Part shown: one piece after another, positions 37,200-46,935 of the stretch
Layout of the letters: the number at the start of each line of letters is the position of its first letter
How positions within the stretch are numbered: the first letter of the stretch is position 1
DNA from: Bordetella parapertussis
GTDB taxonomy: Bacteria; Acidobacteriota; Terriglobia; Bryobacterales; Bryobacteraceae
Assembly: GCA_943328975.2 (NCBI GenBank)
Contig: CALQCC020000001.1
Location: 177,556-241,555 of the forward strand
Reading direction: 5' to 3'
DNA length: 64,000 nt
Notes under the pieces: generated by a model
Seen by the model: the letters and a program-made list of their open reading frames with translations, nothing else
Told to the model about the DNA's origin: nothing
Database searches by the model: none
Made by a program: the position numbers and the translations under genes

Positions 37200-40100
37200 A
37201 TGAGGGTGTCGAAAATGGGCCAGCGAGCGATCGGCTGCGGTGCGGCGTTCGTGATGCTGTGTGCAAGTTCGTTTGCACAGGACCTGGCCACGCGAGCTTG
37301 GGATCTGGAATCACGGGGCGACGCGGGCGGGGCAGAGCGGATGTTGCGCCAGACAGCAGTTGGTTCCCCGGACAGTGCCGCCGCGCAGCGTGCTTACGCC
37401 GAATTTCTGGAACGGCACCGCAGTCCCGAGGCTCGTGCCGCCTACGAAAAACTCGCTGCCGTTCTGGAACGCACCGGGGCCGCGGCCACCGAACGAGCCG
37501 CCGTCCAGCGTCGCATCGCCGTGTTGGATCTTCTGAATGGGGATCGCCCGTCGGCCACCCGCCATCTTGCGGACTTCACCGCTGCTGGCGGCACCGGTTT
37601 GTCATTCGCCGCCGCTCCGGCCCGGCGCACAGCGCCCGAGTTTATCGAAATCCCCGGACCGCTGCGGTCCTTCTCGCGGATGGCGGCCCTTTCGCCTGAC
37701 TTGGCTATGGACGAAGTGCTGCCCTCGCTGGCGCGCAACGTCGTAACCAACGGGTACCGCGCGTATTCCGCCAATGACGCGCTGGAGCAAACCGAGTACC
37801 TCAGCTTGGTGCTACGTTACTTGTCGCAGGCGCGGGAGCTCGAAAAACTCTCCGGACCGGACAAAGTCATCCGGATCACGCAGTGCGAATCCTCGGAGAC
37901 TGGCGTGCTGCTACGGGTCATCGGATACCGCATGCGCGGAGCTTGCGGGGCGGACGTGGTGCTCGAAACCATCAACGCTTCCCGTGCGTTTCTGACCACG
38001 GATTCCGGCTTTCCGTTAGGGGAATTCGAACTAGCTCTGAGGACCAACCGCCCTTTTGAGCTGGACTACAAACCCACGCGCGTCCCTTTGCTTTACACGC
38101 GCGACTACTGGCAGCCCAACCCCGCCAAGGGCGACCGCGCTGAGTTCATCGACTTCTTCATCTCCGATCCTTCGCTCGCGCGCCTCTACGTGGGCATTTC
38201 CAAGCTTGATCCTGAGACAGCGGAGATCCTTCGCCAGGCCATGCCGGCTCCACGCTTCAAGTTGTTCGCCCACGTGCTCGATTTCTTTGGAGCCATGTTC
38301 CGCATTCGTGATGGCAAGGCGATTGTCCCGGGCGGCGATCGGGCCGAGAAAACTTGGGCGTCGCTGAACGGCGTCTCTCCTGAGAAGGGGTCTGAATTCT
38401 TCCAGCGTATGCTCGCGCAAGATGACGGCTGGCTGGCGAGTTACTATGACTCGCTGGCGCGCATCCAAGGCCCGGTGCTCGATTACTTGGCCGACCCGCA
38501 ACGTCTCGATCGCTTCTATCAAGCGGTCCGAGGTAAGGTAACGACGCCGGGTCCGGCGCGTCCGGTGTTCCGATCTAACACGGACATGTTGCTGCTCACT
38601 ACGCGCCTACGTTTGGATCCAGACGGCAAGCCCCATCTGCCCGGCGGCATCGAAACGTGGAAACGCCTCTTCATCGATCCGCCAAAAGGCACCAAGGCCG
38701 ACTCGAAGCTGAAGAAGGACGCGGCGAATTGGAAAGAATCCGACCAAGTCATGGAGGCTCTCTTCGGCATGAGCCGCCGCATGGCCGAGAACGAGCACCT
38801 GAAGATCTTCATGGCGCTTACCGACGTGGATCGCCGCCGCACGCAACCGTTGAGCGGAGAAGTGATGGAGGCATTGGCTCGGAACTACGCGGAATTGAGT
38901 TCGCAGTATTCGCTGCTATCCGAATCGCCGGATCTGAGCGGTCCCAGCATCCTGAAATTTATCACCACGGCCGAACGGGTCGGCAATATCCGCAATCAAC
39001 CGCGGCGCGCGGACGTAGCCGGTATGATGCAGGGCTTGCTGGGACTGTGGCAAATCTTTGTGCGGCAGGGAACGTTGGTTCCGGCACAGGCGGATGCCTC
39101 TTTCGCCGCGATCATCGGTTCCTTCGACGTAACCGAAAGCGACCGCGACCTTTTCGACGCCGGACGCAATGGGTTGCAGGCGCTGCTGAAGGCTACGCGG
39201 TCGCCATCGGGTGCGACTTTGCAAGAACGCATGCTCGACCTGCTGGCCGGAACCGCCGCGCCTGCGGGATCGGACGCATATCAGCGTCTGGTTCAGGACC
39301 TGATCCGTGTCTTTGAAGCGCAACGTTTGCTGCCCATCGATACGCTCTTTGACCTAGCCGACAATCTGGAAGGCGTCGGCAAGGGCCAGACATTGAACGC
39401 AGCGCTCGCTGGGCGTCTGGCGAATCGAGTGTCGGAAATCCAGCTGCCGCAAGGCGACCTGACGCGTGCGGAAAAGAACGCTGGAGCCTTTGGTTACTGG
39501 ACCGAAAAACACATCGACGATCAACGCAAGATGAACCTGCGTCGCGATATCGAAAAGGCGGGCACCAATGCGAAAGATCTGGCCGATCTGCGCGGTGCGC
39601 TGGCGCCCTTCCTGCGCGACACCATCGTCGGCTTCAACTACATGCATTACGCGCCGCCCGGGGCGCAGATCCTACACACCAATCCTTTGTTCGTTCGCAG
39701 TCACGATTTCATCGGCATGACCGGCACGGAACAAACCTGGAAGGCCACCAACCTTTACGGAGCGGGTTGGCCGCGCAACGCCGGTGGGCGCTTGGTCGGG
39801 TCGTTGTCCGCGCTGCCGTATGCGTTGGCGCAAGCCGAGCAAAATTTCCTGGTGCCGACGCGGGAACAAGCTCTGATCTGGGGCGATCTGGTTCCACAGA
39901 TGATGTTGACAGCCGTCGTGCCACGCTGGTGGAACGTGTCTCAATCTCAGATTCATTGGGTGGGACTTCACGTTGGCTACGGCGAAACCACATTGTCCGA
40001 GGCCGCTCTCAGTCCGTCGATCCGGACCAGTGTTCTCACGGCCCTGGAACCGTATCTTTCTCCACGGCGGCTCAAGACCGTCGAAGAAGCGTTGCTCGCG

Positions 40101-40604
40101 GCAGATGTTACGACGGCTCGTGACAACGTGATGCCCTCGGAACTTTACCTGCTTGCACGTCGCCTGGCCGCGGCGGACAACGGCAGCGCTACGGCGTCCG
40201 AGATTCGGCGCTTGGCTACGGAAGAACCTGCGCTACTTACTGACGCCGCGATCTCTCGCGCGTTCGGAACACCCAAACCGACGCTCAGTAACTCCTACCA
40301 ACAGGAGTTGCTGAACCTGCGGACCTTTCCCACGTTGATGGGGTATTCCAGCCGCATCCTGGCGGAGAGCTGGGAATCAAACTTGCTGTACTTTGCCGCA
40401 CTGGCGGATCAGATCCATGCGCAACCCGCGGATATGAACGTGTTGGTGCCGGAATGGACCCAGCGCACATTGGAGCAAATTTTCGCCTCGCATTTGGAGG
40501 ACTGGCCTGCGCTACTGCGTTCGTTGCGTGTGGTTGGAGAACAAGTCCGTAAACAAGCACAAACCCAAGTAACTGCCCTTGCCACCGGAGGAAACGCACA
40601 GTGA
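37200..40604 (+). CDS. Large exported protein of unknown function
   Basis: 1134 residues from the ATG at 37200, with a strong ribosome site (GAGGAGGG). A signal peptide ends near ASSFAQ (about 25-27). The N-terminal 100 residues look like a helical TPR-type repeat (ATRAWDLESRGDAGGAERML, RAYAEFLERHRSPEARAAYEKL). The rest is a long, mixed, soluble sequence with no motif I recognise. The stop overlaps the GTG start of the VWA protein, so the two are translationally coupled. A TonB-dependent receptor converges on them. Similar large proteins next to VWA genes seem to be an acidobacterial theme, but the function is unknown. Confidence 0.82.
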   Translation: MRVSKMGQRAIGCGAAFVMLCASSFAQDLATRAWDLESRGDAGGAERMLRQTAVGSPDSAAAQRAYAEFLERHRSPEARAAYEKLAAVLERTGAAATERAAVQRRIAVLDLLNGDRPSATRHLADFTAAGGTGLSFAAAPARRTAPEFIEIPGPLRSFSRMAALSPDLAMDEVLPSLARNVVTNGYRAYSANDALEQTEYLSLVLRYLSQARELEKLSGPDKVIRITQCESSETGVLLRVIGYRMRGACGADVVLETINASRAFLTTDSGFPLGEFELALRTNRPFELDYKPTRVPLLYTRDYWQPNPAKGDRAEFIDFFISDPSLARLYVGISKLDPETAEILRQAMPAPRFKLFAHVLDFFGAMFRIRDGKAIVPGGDRAEKTWASLNGVSPEKGSEFFQRMLAQDDGWLASYYDSLARIQGPVLDYLADPQRLDRFYQAVRGKVTTPGPARPVFRSNTDMLLLTTRLRLDPDGKPHLPGGIETWKRLFIDPPKGTKADSKLKKDAANWKESDQVMEALFGMSRRMAENEHLKIFMALTDVDRRRTQPLSGEVMEALARNYAELSSQYSLLSESPDLSGPSILKFITTAERVGNIRNQPRRADVAGMMQGLLGLWQIFVRQGTLVPAQADASFAAIIGSFDVTESDRDLFDAGRNGLQALLKATRSPSGATLQERMLDLLAGTAAPAGSDAYQRLVQDLIRVFEAQRLLPIDTLFDLADNLEGVGKGQTLNAALAGRLANRVSEIQLPQGDLTRAEKNAGAFGYWTEKHIDDQRKMNLRRDIEKAGTNAKDLADLRGALAPFLRDTIVGFNYMHYAPPGAQILHTNPLFVRSHDFIGMTGTEQTWKATNLYGAGWPRNAGGRLVGSLSALPYALAQAEQNFLVPTREQALIWGDLVPQMMLTAVVPRWWNVSQSQIHWVGLHVGYGETTLSEAALSPSIRTSVLTALEPYLSPRRLKTVEEALLAADVTTARDNVMPSELYLLARRLAAADNGSATASEIRRLATEEPALLTDAAISRAFGTPKPTLSNSYQQELLNLRTFPTLMGYSSRILAESWESNLLYFAALADQIHAQPADMNVLVPEWTQRTLEQIFASHLEDWPALLRSLRVVGEQVRKQAQTQVTALATGGNAQ

Positions 40605-41578
40605 ATCGCAAATTCTGGATCGGAGCCATCGCTTTGACGCTGGCCGCCGTCACCGTCATCGTAGCCCAGGAGCGCCCGACGTTCCGCGTTAAAGTCGATA
40701 TGGTGGTGCTCAGCTTCACCGTCACCGACAATCGCGGTCGCTACGTGAACGGATTGAAGCCTGGTGATTTCCGTTTGATGGAAGACGGCATCCCGCAAAA
40801 GTTCTCGACCTTCTCTGAGGGCAATCAGCCGCCTGTGGAGATCGCGGCGGATGGAACTTCGAGGCCCATCATCATCGACCCCGCCAAGCCCGACGCCCGT
40901 TCTGACGCCTTCGTCGGGACCAACGTTTTCGTGCTGTTCGATACCAGCAACTACATGTACAAGACGTTCGTCTATGCCTCGGATGCCATCGCCGATTTCA
41001 TTCGTGGTTTGGATCGGGCCGATTCGGTCGCCGTCTATACCTACAGCCGCAACCTGACTCGTTCTTCCTTGCTAGACAAGGACCATAACCAGGCCATCTT
41101 CGGTTTGCGTAAAGCTGTCGCAGGGGATGATTCCGCTCTCTATAATGGGCTGTTGCTAACTCTCCGCGATGCGGCCAAGGTCGCCGGACGCAAGGTCGTG
41201 ATCGTGTTCTCGAACGGTCCGGACAACGCCAGCATGGTGGCTCCGGACGATGTTCGCGCGGTAGCGGAAGACGAAGGCATCCCGATCTACGTGATCTCCA
41301 CCAACCAGGTTAATAACGATGCGGTGTCGTCGAACGTCTTCAAACGTATCTCGACGTCCACTGGCGGTAAGACCTACTTCGCCAGCACTTGGCAGAAACA
41401 AGTGGAGGCCTTCGAGGCCATCCGCGAAGACTTGGGCAATTCCTACACGGTCACTTACTATCCGCAGACCAACCCCAACGAAGGTTTCCGCAAGATCAAC
41501 GTGGAGTTGCTGACCGACAAGGACAAGAAGTACAAGGTTCAAGCGCGCCCCGGCTATCGACCTCGTAGCGGCTTCTAG
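40601..41578 (+). CDS. VWFA-related acidobacterial protein (TIGR03436 type)
   Basis: 325 residues from a GTG that overlaps the preceding stop. A signal peptide (about 1-22) is followed by VDMVVLSFTVTDNRGRYVNGLKPGDFRLMEDG, the family's beta-domain with a characteristic L-x-x-x-D-F motif. A von Willebrand A domain then starts at NVFVLFDTSNYMYKTF. The metal-site motif DxSxS is D114, S116 and then Y118 in place of the second serine. Such proteins are abundant and secreted in acidobacteria with unknown partners. Its CTAG stop is shared with the convergent TonB receptor. Confidence 0.88.
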   Translation: MNRKFWIGAIALTLAAVTVIVAQERPTFRVKVDMVVLSFTVTDNRGRYVNGLKPGDFRLMEDGIPQKFSTFSEGNQPPVEIAADGTSRPIIIDPAKPDARSDAFVGTNVFVLFDTSNYMYKTFVYASDAIADFIRGLDRADSVAVYTYSRNLTRSSLLDKDHNQAIFGLRKAVAGDDSALYNGLLLTLRDAAKVAGRKVVIVFSNGPDNASMVAPDDVRAVAEDEGIPIYVISTNQVNNDAVSSNVFKRISTSTGGKTYFASTWQKQVEAFEAIREDLGNSYTVTYYPQTNPNEGFRKINVELLTDKDKKYKVQARPGYRPRSGF

Positions 41579-43878
41579 CGCGACTTTGGGAATAGCTTGA
41601 TGGTCACGCCCGCGATGATGGTTCGTCCATACCCGGCTGTCCCATGCACGCGCTCCAATGGAGCTTGGCCTTTGAGCGCTGAGGTGTACATCTCGAATGT
41701 CTCGTAATAACTCTTGTCGAAGATATTGTCGGCGGAGAAATTTAGATCCAGCCAGCGGTTCAGCGTGCGGGCAATGCTGAAATCCCACAGCGAGTAACCG
41801 GGAACGACCGCTCCTCCGTTGCCCTCGCCGTTCAAACGGTAGTGATTGATGGAGCGCATGCGAAGGGAACCGCTCCACTTCTTCCAATCGGATACTGTCA
41901 ATGCCGAGTAGACAGTGAAATGCGGAGCCCGGTCAATGTATTCCCGTGGCGACGTGCCGCGGTAAAACGAATTCAGGACTTTCGAGACGCTGCCGTTCCA
42001 CGATAACCAGTCTGTGATTTGATACGAAGATTTTGCTTCGTAGCCGTAACTCCGGCTCGGATAGGTGAACTCTGTCGTGCCGCTATCCGCTGCGTAGATC
42101 GTCTCGAGATTCCGATCGATCCAGAACGCGTCGGTGGCGAACGAATACTTACCGAAGTTGTGGGACGTGCCCACCATGCAGAAATCGGTCTTCGCCGTCA
42201 AAGGGCTGTTCGGAGATTCAATCAAGGTCCGTGCGTTTGAGCTGGTGATGGCCCGTCCGTAGTTCGCATAGAGAGTGAACGGAAAATTCAAAACTGGGGT
42301 ATATGCAAGGTTTAATTTGGGTTGCCATGCGCCACTATTCCGATTCAAACGCGGGTCAGCCAAAATCCGGTTCTGGACGCGATAATCGAACGTGTCGTAG
42401 CGCAAGCCTACGTCCACCCGTACTTTGCCTCCAGCCAGCACCAGGTTCTCCTGCCCGTAGAAACCGGTGTTGACGATGTTGGTTTGTGCCCACGTCCGCA
42501 GATCCGTGGGCACTCTTCCGATGCGGCCAGCGAGCTTCAAACTAATCTGGTTGCTCAGAACGTTCACACCCGTGAATAGCGTGCCGAAGTTCGTGCCCCA
42601 GTTGTGGGGCTTCTGATAGGACACGTTTGTAGCCTCTTGCAATCGCGAATCGTGCTGGATGAATCCATCGCCGGTATCGGGATGGTCCAGATAGAACGTG
42701 AAGTTGCTGAAGAGATCAAACAGCAACCGGTTCACCATGCCATCGATCTTGAAGGCACCGCCATCGGCGAAGTTCTTCGTGTAATACCCGGCAAATATCC
42801 CTGACTTCGAAGTGTTCCCATCGTTGCCATCCAGGAAGCCGTAGCGATCCAGTTTGCCGGCCTGAATCTGATCCACCGGCAACTGGCCGGCCGCGTAGGA
42901 ATCATTCGTGGAACCATACACGCGGAAGGTCAATACCTGCGTCGGCGATAGATTGCGCGACCAAGCCCCCGTCAGGTTATTGCGAAGATACTCCAGAGGC
43001 CGTTTGTAGGGACCGTCGGTGTAGGAAGACTCCAGTGCGATCTGGCCCCGCGTCTGTTTCCACGTTGGACTGTACGATCCAAACGCACGGCGCGTGTTGA
43101 ATTGCCCAAACTGCAACCGCCCCGTGACTACCTGTGGCATTTCGGTGCGTGTGGCGATATTGACGACACCCAATCCGCTGAAGTCACCGTACTGCGCGTT
43201 GAATGGACCGTTAATCAAGTCCACGTTCTCCACCAGTTCCGGACTCAGCCCCTTGAGCGCTCCCAGGTAGCCATGCGCGTGGCCGCCCGAGACTTGGTTG
43301 AGCATGATACCGTCCTGCATCACCTTCAACCCGCCGCCGGTCCCGCCATGATCCAGGTTAAAGCCGAACCTCCGAACCTCCAGCGACTTCCCGCCCCCCG
43401 CATGCTGTCCCAAACTGAGACCCGCTCCTAGAGTTTGGAAGACCTGGTCGTCGCGGGTGAACAGCGTCTTATTAAAAACTTCGGCGTCGCGCTGGTCGAC
43501 TGATGGCTCGGAGATGTGTTCGGTCACCGTGAGCACTTCGGTGGCGCTCGCCAGTTTGCCGAAGGCCAGTTCGATGCTGCTTGTATTCTCTTTGTATTGC
43601 TTCAACGGGGTTGCCACCGAGTCAAACCCGTCCGCTTGGGCCACGAGGGAGTAGACGCCCTCGGTTGGCACGTCCAGCACGAAGTTCCCCTGCTCGTCCG
43701 TCTTGGTTTCGCTCTTTCGCCGCCCCAGCCCATCGGAGGCCTGAACCGTTGCTCCAGCAACAGACATCCCTTGCGGATCTACCACACGGCCGGCAACAGC
43801 GACGTTTGCGGGGACTGCCACTTGGGCGGTTCCGATCACAGAAAACAAGGCGAACACGACAGCGAGTTGAAGCTTCAC
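41575..43878 (-). CDS. TonB-dependent receptor with carboxypeptidase-regulatory N-terminal domain
   Basis: 767 residues from a GTG at 43878. Signal peptide (about 1-20), a carboxypeptidase-regulatory-like beta-sandwich (GRVVDPQGMSVAGATVQASD to YSLVAQADGFDSV, about 28-90), a plug domain (VFQTLGAGLSLGQH to YGDFSGLGVVNIATRTE, about 135-235) and a 22-strand-type outer-membrane barrel. No TonB box was picked out. The last residues (FPKSR) lack the usual terminal aromatic. Such proteins import or bind large nutrients or glycans; the substrate is unknown. A TATTCT hexamer lies 6 nt before the start. Confidence 0.85.
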   Translation of the reverse strand: MKLQLAVVFALFSVIGTAQVAVPANVAVAGRVVDPQGMSVAGATVQASDGLGRRKSETKTDEQGNFVLDVPTEGVYSLVAQADGFDSVATPLKQYKENTSSIELAFGKLASATEVLTVTEHISEPSVDQRDAEVFNKTLFTRDDQVFQTLGAGLSLGQHAGGGKSLEVRRFGFNLDHGGTGGGLKVMQDGIMLNQVSGGHAHGYLGALKGLSPELVENVDLINGPFNAQYGDFSGLGVVNIATRTEMPQVVTGRLQFGQFNTRRAFGSYSPTWKQTRGQIALESSYTDGPYKRPLEYLRNNLTGAWSRNLSPTQVLTFRVYGSTNDSYAAGQLPVDQIQAGKLDRYGFLDGNDGNTSKSGIFAGYYTKNFADGGAFKIDGMVNRLLFDLFSNFTFYLDHPDTGDGFIQHDSRLQEATNVSYQKPHNWGTNFGTLFTGVNVLSNQISLKLAGRIGRVPTDLRTWAQTNIVNTGFYGQENLVLAGGKVRVDVGLRYDTFDYRVQNRILADPRLNRNSGAWQPKLNLAYTPVLNFPFTLYANYGRAITSSNARTLIESPNSPLTAKTDFCMVGTSHNFGKYSFATDAFWIDRNLETIYAADSGTTEFTYPSRSYGYEAKSSYQITDWLSWNGSVSKVLNSFYRGTSPREYIDRAPHFTVYSALTVSDWKKWSGSLRMRSINHYRLNGEGNGGAVVPGYSLWDFSIARTLNRWLDLNFSADNIFDKSYYETFEMYTSALKGQAPLERVHGTAGYGRTIIAGVTIKLFPKSR

Positions 43879-43884
43879 GCAGCG

Positions 43885-43890
43885 AGAATA
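43885..43890 (-). promoter_or_regulatory. Putative -10 element of leaderless TonB-receptor gene
   Basis: TATTCT on the minus strand, 6 nt before the GTG at 43878, and no ribosome site. Confidence 0.4.
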
Positions 43891-43966
43891 ACATGCAGAA
43901 CCGCTATTCCATTGATTTGAGTGGTCAAACGTAGTCAGTGACCGGCGGTGAACGGGACGTGCACGC

Positions 43967-45310
43967 CTATGAGCGGGACAGGGGCATCATTTTCATCCCG
44001 AACTTCGGGCGGAGCGTAATTTGCGCTTTCCGCTCGACTGGATGCCCATGGACTAGATCGAACTGCCATTGTTGCGCGATAGAGGCCAGTAGCAGGATGC
44101 CTTCCATCCCTGCGAATCGTTCTCCGACGCACACACGCGTGCCACCGCCGAACGGGAAGTAGGCAAACTTCGGTCGCGCGTCGTCTGGAGTCAACCAGCG
44201 ATCGGGCAAGAATCGTGCCGGATCGGGGAACCACCGTGCATCCCTTTGGGTAACGTACGGACTCAAGAGCACAACGCACCCCGTGGGGATCACGTAGCCG
44301 CCGAACTCCACCGTCTCCAGCGCTCGGCGCCCTAGCGCCCAAGCGGGTGGGAACATGCGTAGCGCTTCCGAGAACACTGCACTTGTATAGGTCAGGGCGG
44401 GGAGGTCGTCCATCGAGGGAGCCCGCCCTTCCAGTACCTTGTCGATCTCGGCCCGCATCTTCGCCTCGGCCTCCGGATTTTGCGATAAAAGATACCAGGC
44501 CCACGTCAGAGCGTTCGCCGTTGTCTCGTGACCCGCGAGGAACAGGGTGAGGACTTCGTCGCGTACCAGTTTGTCGCTCATCCCGCCTGCGCCGTCTTCA
44601 TCCTGAGCCAGGAGCAGCATCGACAGCAGATCTCCCTTGTCTTCTCCACTCGCGCGCCGCTCGGCGATCAACCGATAGATAGTCGCATCCAGTCGAGCAC
44701 GGGCCGCATGAAACCGCTTCATCATCGGGAGCGGCAGCTTCTCCAGATACTCGGAAAAGGGCAGCAAGATCATGTCGAACAGGCCGAACACGCCGTTTAG
44801 AGCATCCGCAATCTCATCCGCCTCGCCTTCCACTTCCGCGCTGAAGAGCGCACGGGACACGATGTCCATGGTCAGCCGCATCATTTCTTGCGACATGTCG
44901 ATGACCGTTCCAGCGTGCCAGCGTTCGCGGGCCACACACGCTCGCTGCACCATGGTGTTGGCGTAACCCACCAAGCGATCGCGATGAAACGCGGGTTGTA
45001 CCAACCGACGCTGCCGCAGGTGGAGAGCGCCTTCGCTGGTCAACAAGCCATCGCCCAGCAGCACTCGAGCCCGTTCTAACATTCGGCTCTTCTTGAACTT
45101 GTGCTGCTGTGTCACCAGGACCTCACGCACAAAGTCGGGATGATTTAAGAAGTAAACCTGCTGCCCGGCGGTAGGCAGGAACACAACGTCGCCATACTCG
45201 CGGGTCATCCGCTGCAGGAACGCCGGAGCATCGTGGCGCAGGGCCGGCATCACCCCGAACAGGGGCCACCCTCGCGGTCCCGGCGGTCGTACTGTGCGTG
45301 CACCCGTCAC
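43967..45310 (-). CDS. Cytochrome P450
   Basis: 447 residues from the GTG at 45310. The frame stays open to 45511 and an ATG exists at 45331, but 45310 gives the usual P450 length and the proline-rich start VRPPGPRGWPLFG. The oxygen-activation motif AGHETTANALTW, the ExxR motif (EALR) and the haem loop FGGGTRVCVGE with thiolate C394 are all intact. The organisation is bacterial, soluble class, like the CYP102/fatty-acid-hydroxylating relatives, but the substrate cannot be read. It diverges from an SDR gene across only 19 bp. Confidence 0.9.
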   Translation of the reverse strand: MTGARTVRPPGPRGWPLFGVMPALRHDAPAFLQRMTREYGDVVFLPTAGQQVYFLNHPDFVREVLVTQQHKFKKSRMLERARVLLGDGLLTSEGALHLRQRRLVQPAFHRDRLVGYANTMVQRACVARERWHAGTVIDMSQEMMRLTMDIVSRALFSAEVEGEADEIADALNGVFGLFDMILLPFSEYLEKLPLPMMKRFHAARARLDATIYRLIAERRASGEDKGDLLSMLLLAQDEDGAGGMSDKLVRDEVLTLFLAGHETTANALTWAWYLLSQNPEAEAKMRAEIDKVLEGRAPSMDDLPALTYTSAVFSEALRMFPPAWALGRRALETVEFGGYVIPTGCVVLLSPYVTQRDARWFPDPARFLPDRWLTPDDARPKFAYFPFGGGTRVCVGERFAGMEGILLLASIAQQWQFDLVHGHPVERKAQITLRPKFGMKMMPLSRS

Positions 45311-45329
45311 TCTAGTTACACTAAACCAC
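45311..45329. promoter_or_regulatory. Bidirectional promoter candidate between P450 and SDR
   Basis: The 19-bp gap contains TACACT (45317-45322, plus) 7 nt before the ATG at 45330. It also contains TAGTGT (45318-45323, minus strand) 7 nt before the GTG at 45310. The two -10-like hexamers overlap by five bases and mirror each other, so one short sequence could start leaderless transcripts in both directions. Inference from position and symmetry. Confidence 0.5.
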
Positions 45330-46085
45330 ATGTCCCGAACATTTGAAGGAAAAGTCGCCCTGGTCACCGGAGGCAACGCCGGTATCGGACGGGCTACCGC
45401 TCTCGCGTTCGCCGCCGAAGGCGCCCGTGTTGCTATCGCCGCACGCCGCGCCTCCGAATCGGAAGAGACTGTGAGGTTGATCGCCGAGGCAGGCGGGGAA
45501 GCGATCTTCATTCAAACGGATGTCTCGCAACCAGACCAAGCCGAGCGCATGGTCAAGACCACGGTCGGTCGTTGGGGCCGCCTAGATTGCGCGTTTAACA
45601 ACGCGGGTGTCATCGGAACTCCATTTGTCTCCACGCCCAACTATGAGCCACAGACATGGGACCAAGTCATCGCGATCAATCTAACCGGCGTCTTTCTTTC
45701 GATGAAGTACGAAATTCCGGCGATGCTGGCCAGCGGTGGCGGAGCCATCGTCAATATGTCCTCGGTCGCTGGACAAATCGGAGGACCGGTGGGCATCGCC
45801 TACTATGCCTCCAAACACGGCGTGATCGGAGCGACAAAAGCGGCAGCCATCGAATTCTCCTCCAAGGGGATTCGCGTGAACGCGGTGTGCCCGGCGGTGA
45901 TCGAAACCGAGATGGCGGACGCGTTCCCGCCTGAGTCGCGACCGGCCCTGATCGCCGCGCATCCCATTGGTCGTTTTGGGACTACGGGAGAAGTCGCGCA
46001 GTCCGTGCTGTTCCTCTGCTCAGACAAGGCGGCCTTTATTACAGGACACGCCTTGGCCGTTGACGGTGGACTGCTGTCACGCTAG
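45330..46085 (+). CDS. Short-chain dehydrogenase/reductase
   Basis: 251 residues from the ATG at 45330. Classical SDR motifs: TGGNAGIG (13-20), NNAG (about 90-93), the serine of NMSSVAG (S144 or S145) and catalytic Y158 and K162 (YYASK). The cofactor is NAD or NADP. The C-terminal IGRFGTTGEVAQSVLFLCSDKAAFITG matches the glucose-dehydrogenase/3-oxoacyl-reductase group. The substrate is unknown, although pairing with a P450 suggests a hydroxylated product could be oxidised next. Confidence 0.88.
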   Translation: MSRTFEGKVALVTGGNAGIGRATALAFAAEGARVAIAARRASESEETVRLIAEAGGEAIFIQTDVSQPDQAERMVKTTVGRWGRLDCAFNNAGVIGTPFVSTPNYEPQTWDQVIAINLTGVFLSMKYEIPAMLASGGGAIVNMSSVAGQIGGPVGIAYYASKHGVIGATKAAAIEFSSKGIRVNAVCPAVIETEMADAFPPESRPALIAAHPIGRFGTTGEVAQSVLFLCSDKAAFITGHALAVDGGLLSR

Positions 46086-46180
46086 CGCGAGAATACGCAA
46101 GAGATAGAGGTTTCTCGCAGAGTCTGTTATCTTAGACAGTTGGGCTCCCCCACAGGGTCATTCCGAGCCCCGAGGTCTCT

Positions 46181-46924
46181 ATGTCCGGACATTCAAAATG
46201 GGCGACAATCAAGCATAAGAAGGGCGCTCTTGACGCCAAACGCGGGAAAATTTTCACCCGCCTGATCAAAGAAATCATGATCGCGGCCCGCAACGGCGGC
46301 AATCCCGACATGAACCCGCGTTTGCGCACGGCAATTGCGGCGGCGAAAGCCGAGTCCATGCCGGCCGACAATATCAAGCGCGCCATCATGCGTGGTACCG
46401 GCGAACTTGAAGGCGCCACCATGGAAGAGTACACCTACGAAGGCTACGGCCCCGGCGGTGCCGCTGTGCTGGTGAACGTAGCGACCGACAACAAGAATCG
46501 TACGGTGAGTGAAATCCGTCACGCGTTCGGTAAGTTCGGCGGCAACATGGGCACTGAAGGCAGTGTGTCCTGGATGTTTGAGCGCAAGAGCATCATTGCC
46601 ATCGACGGCGAAAATGCCAACGAAGACAAGTTGATGGATTTGGTGCTGAATGCCGGCGCGGAAGATCTCCGCAATGAGGGTGGCAACTGGGTTGTGATCT
46701 CCGCCCCCGAATCGCATGACGCCGTGGTGGAAGTGCTCCGACAAGCAAACATCCCGACGCTCTCCGCCGAGGTTGGGATGCTGCCGAAGAACTTGACCAA
46801 GCTCGAAGGCAAGCAGGCCGCGGGCATGCTCAAGCTCAACGACTTCTTCGAAGAACACGACGACGTGCAGAGCGTGTACTCGAATTTCGACATCGACGAG
46901 AGCGAACTCGAAGCGCTTTCGTAA
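46181..46924 (+). CDS. yebC: YebC/TACO1 family protein
   Basis: 247 residues, the standard length. [28 protein letters not shown] is diagnostic. [13 protein letters not shown] and [12 protein letters not shown] are further family motifs. YebC proteins are involved in translation of polyproline stretches or in transcription regulation; both are reported for this family. It lies 11 nt upstream of ruvC, a frequent pairing. A GAGG ribosome site lies at about 46172. Confidence 0.93.
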   Translation: MSGHSKWATIKHKKGALDAKRGKIFTRLIKEIMIAARNGGNPDMNPRLRTAIAAAKAESMPADNIKRAIMRGTGELEGATMEEYTYEGYGPGGAAVLVNVATDNKNRTVSEIRHAFGKFGGNMGTEGSVSWMFERKSIIAIDGENANEDKLMDLVLNAGAEDLRNEGGNWVVISAPESHDAVVEVLRQANIPTLSAEVGMLPKNLTKLEGKQAAGMLKLNDFFEEHDDVQSVYSNFDIDESELEALS

Positions 46925-46935
46925 AGGAACCGCTC

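Noticed and set aside
45311..45511. Longer P450 start inside the SDR gene
   Set aside because: It gives an unusually long, alanine-rich N-terminus and would put the start inside another gene; GTG 45310 gives normal length and a -10-like box.
46087..46118. Inverted repeat after the SDR gene (GCGAGAA / TTCTCGC) as a terminator
   Set aside because: The loop is 18 nt and no T tract follows, so it is not a convincing intrinsic terminator.
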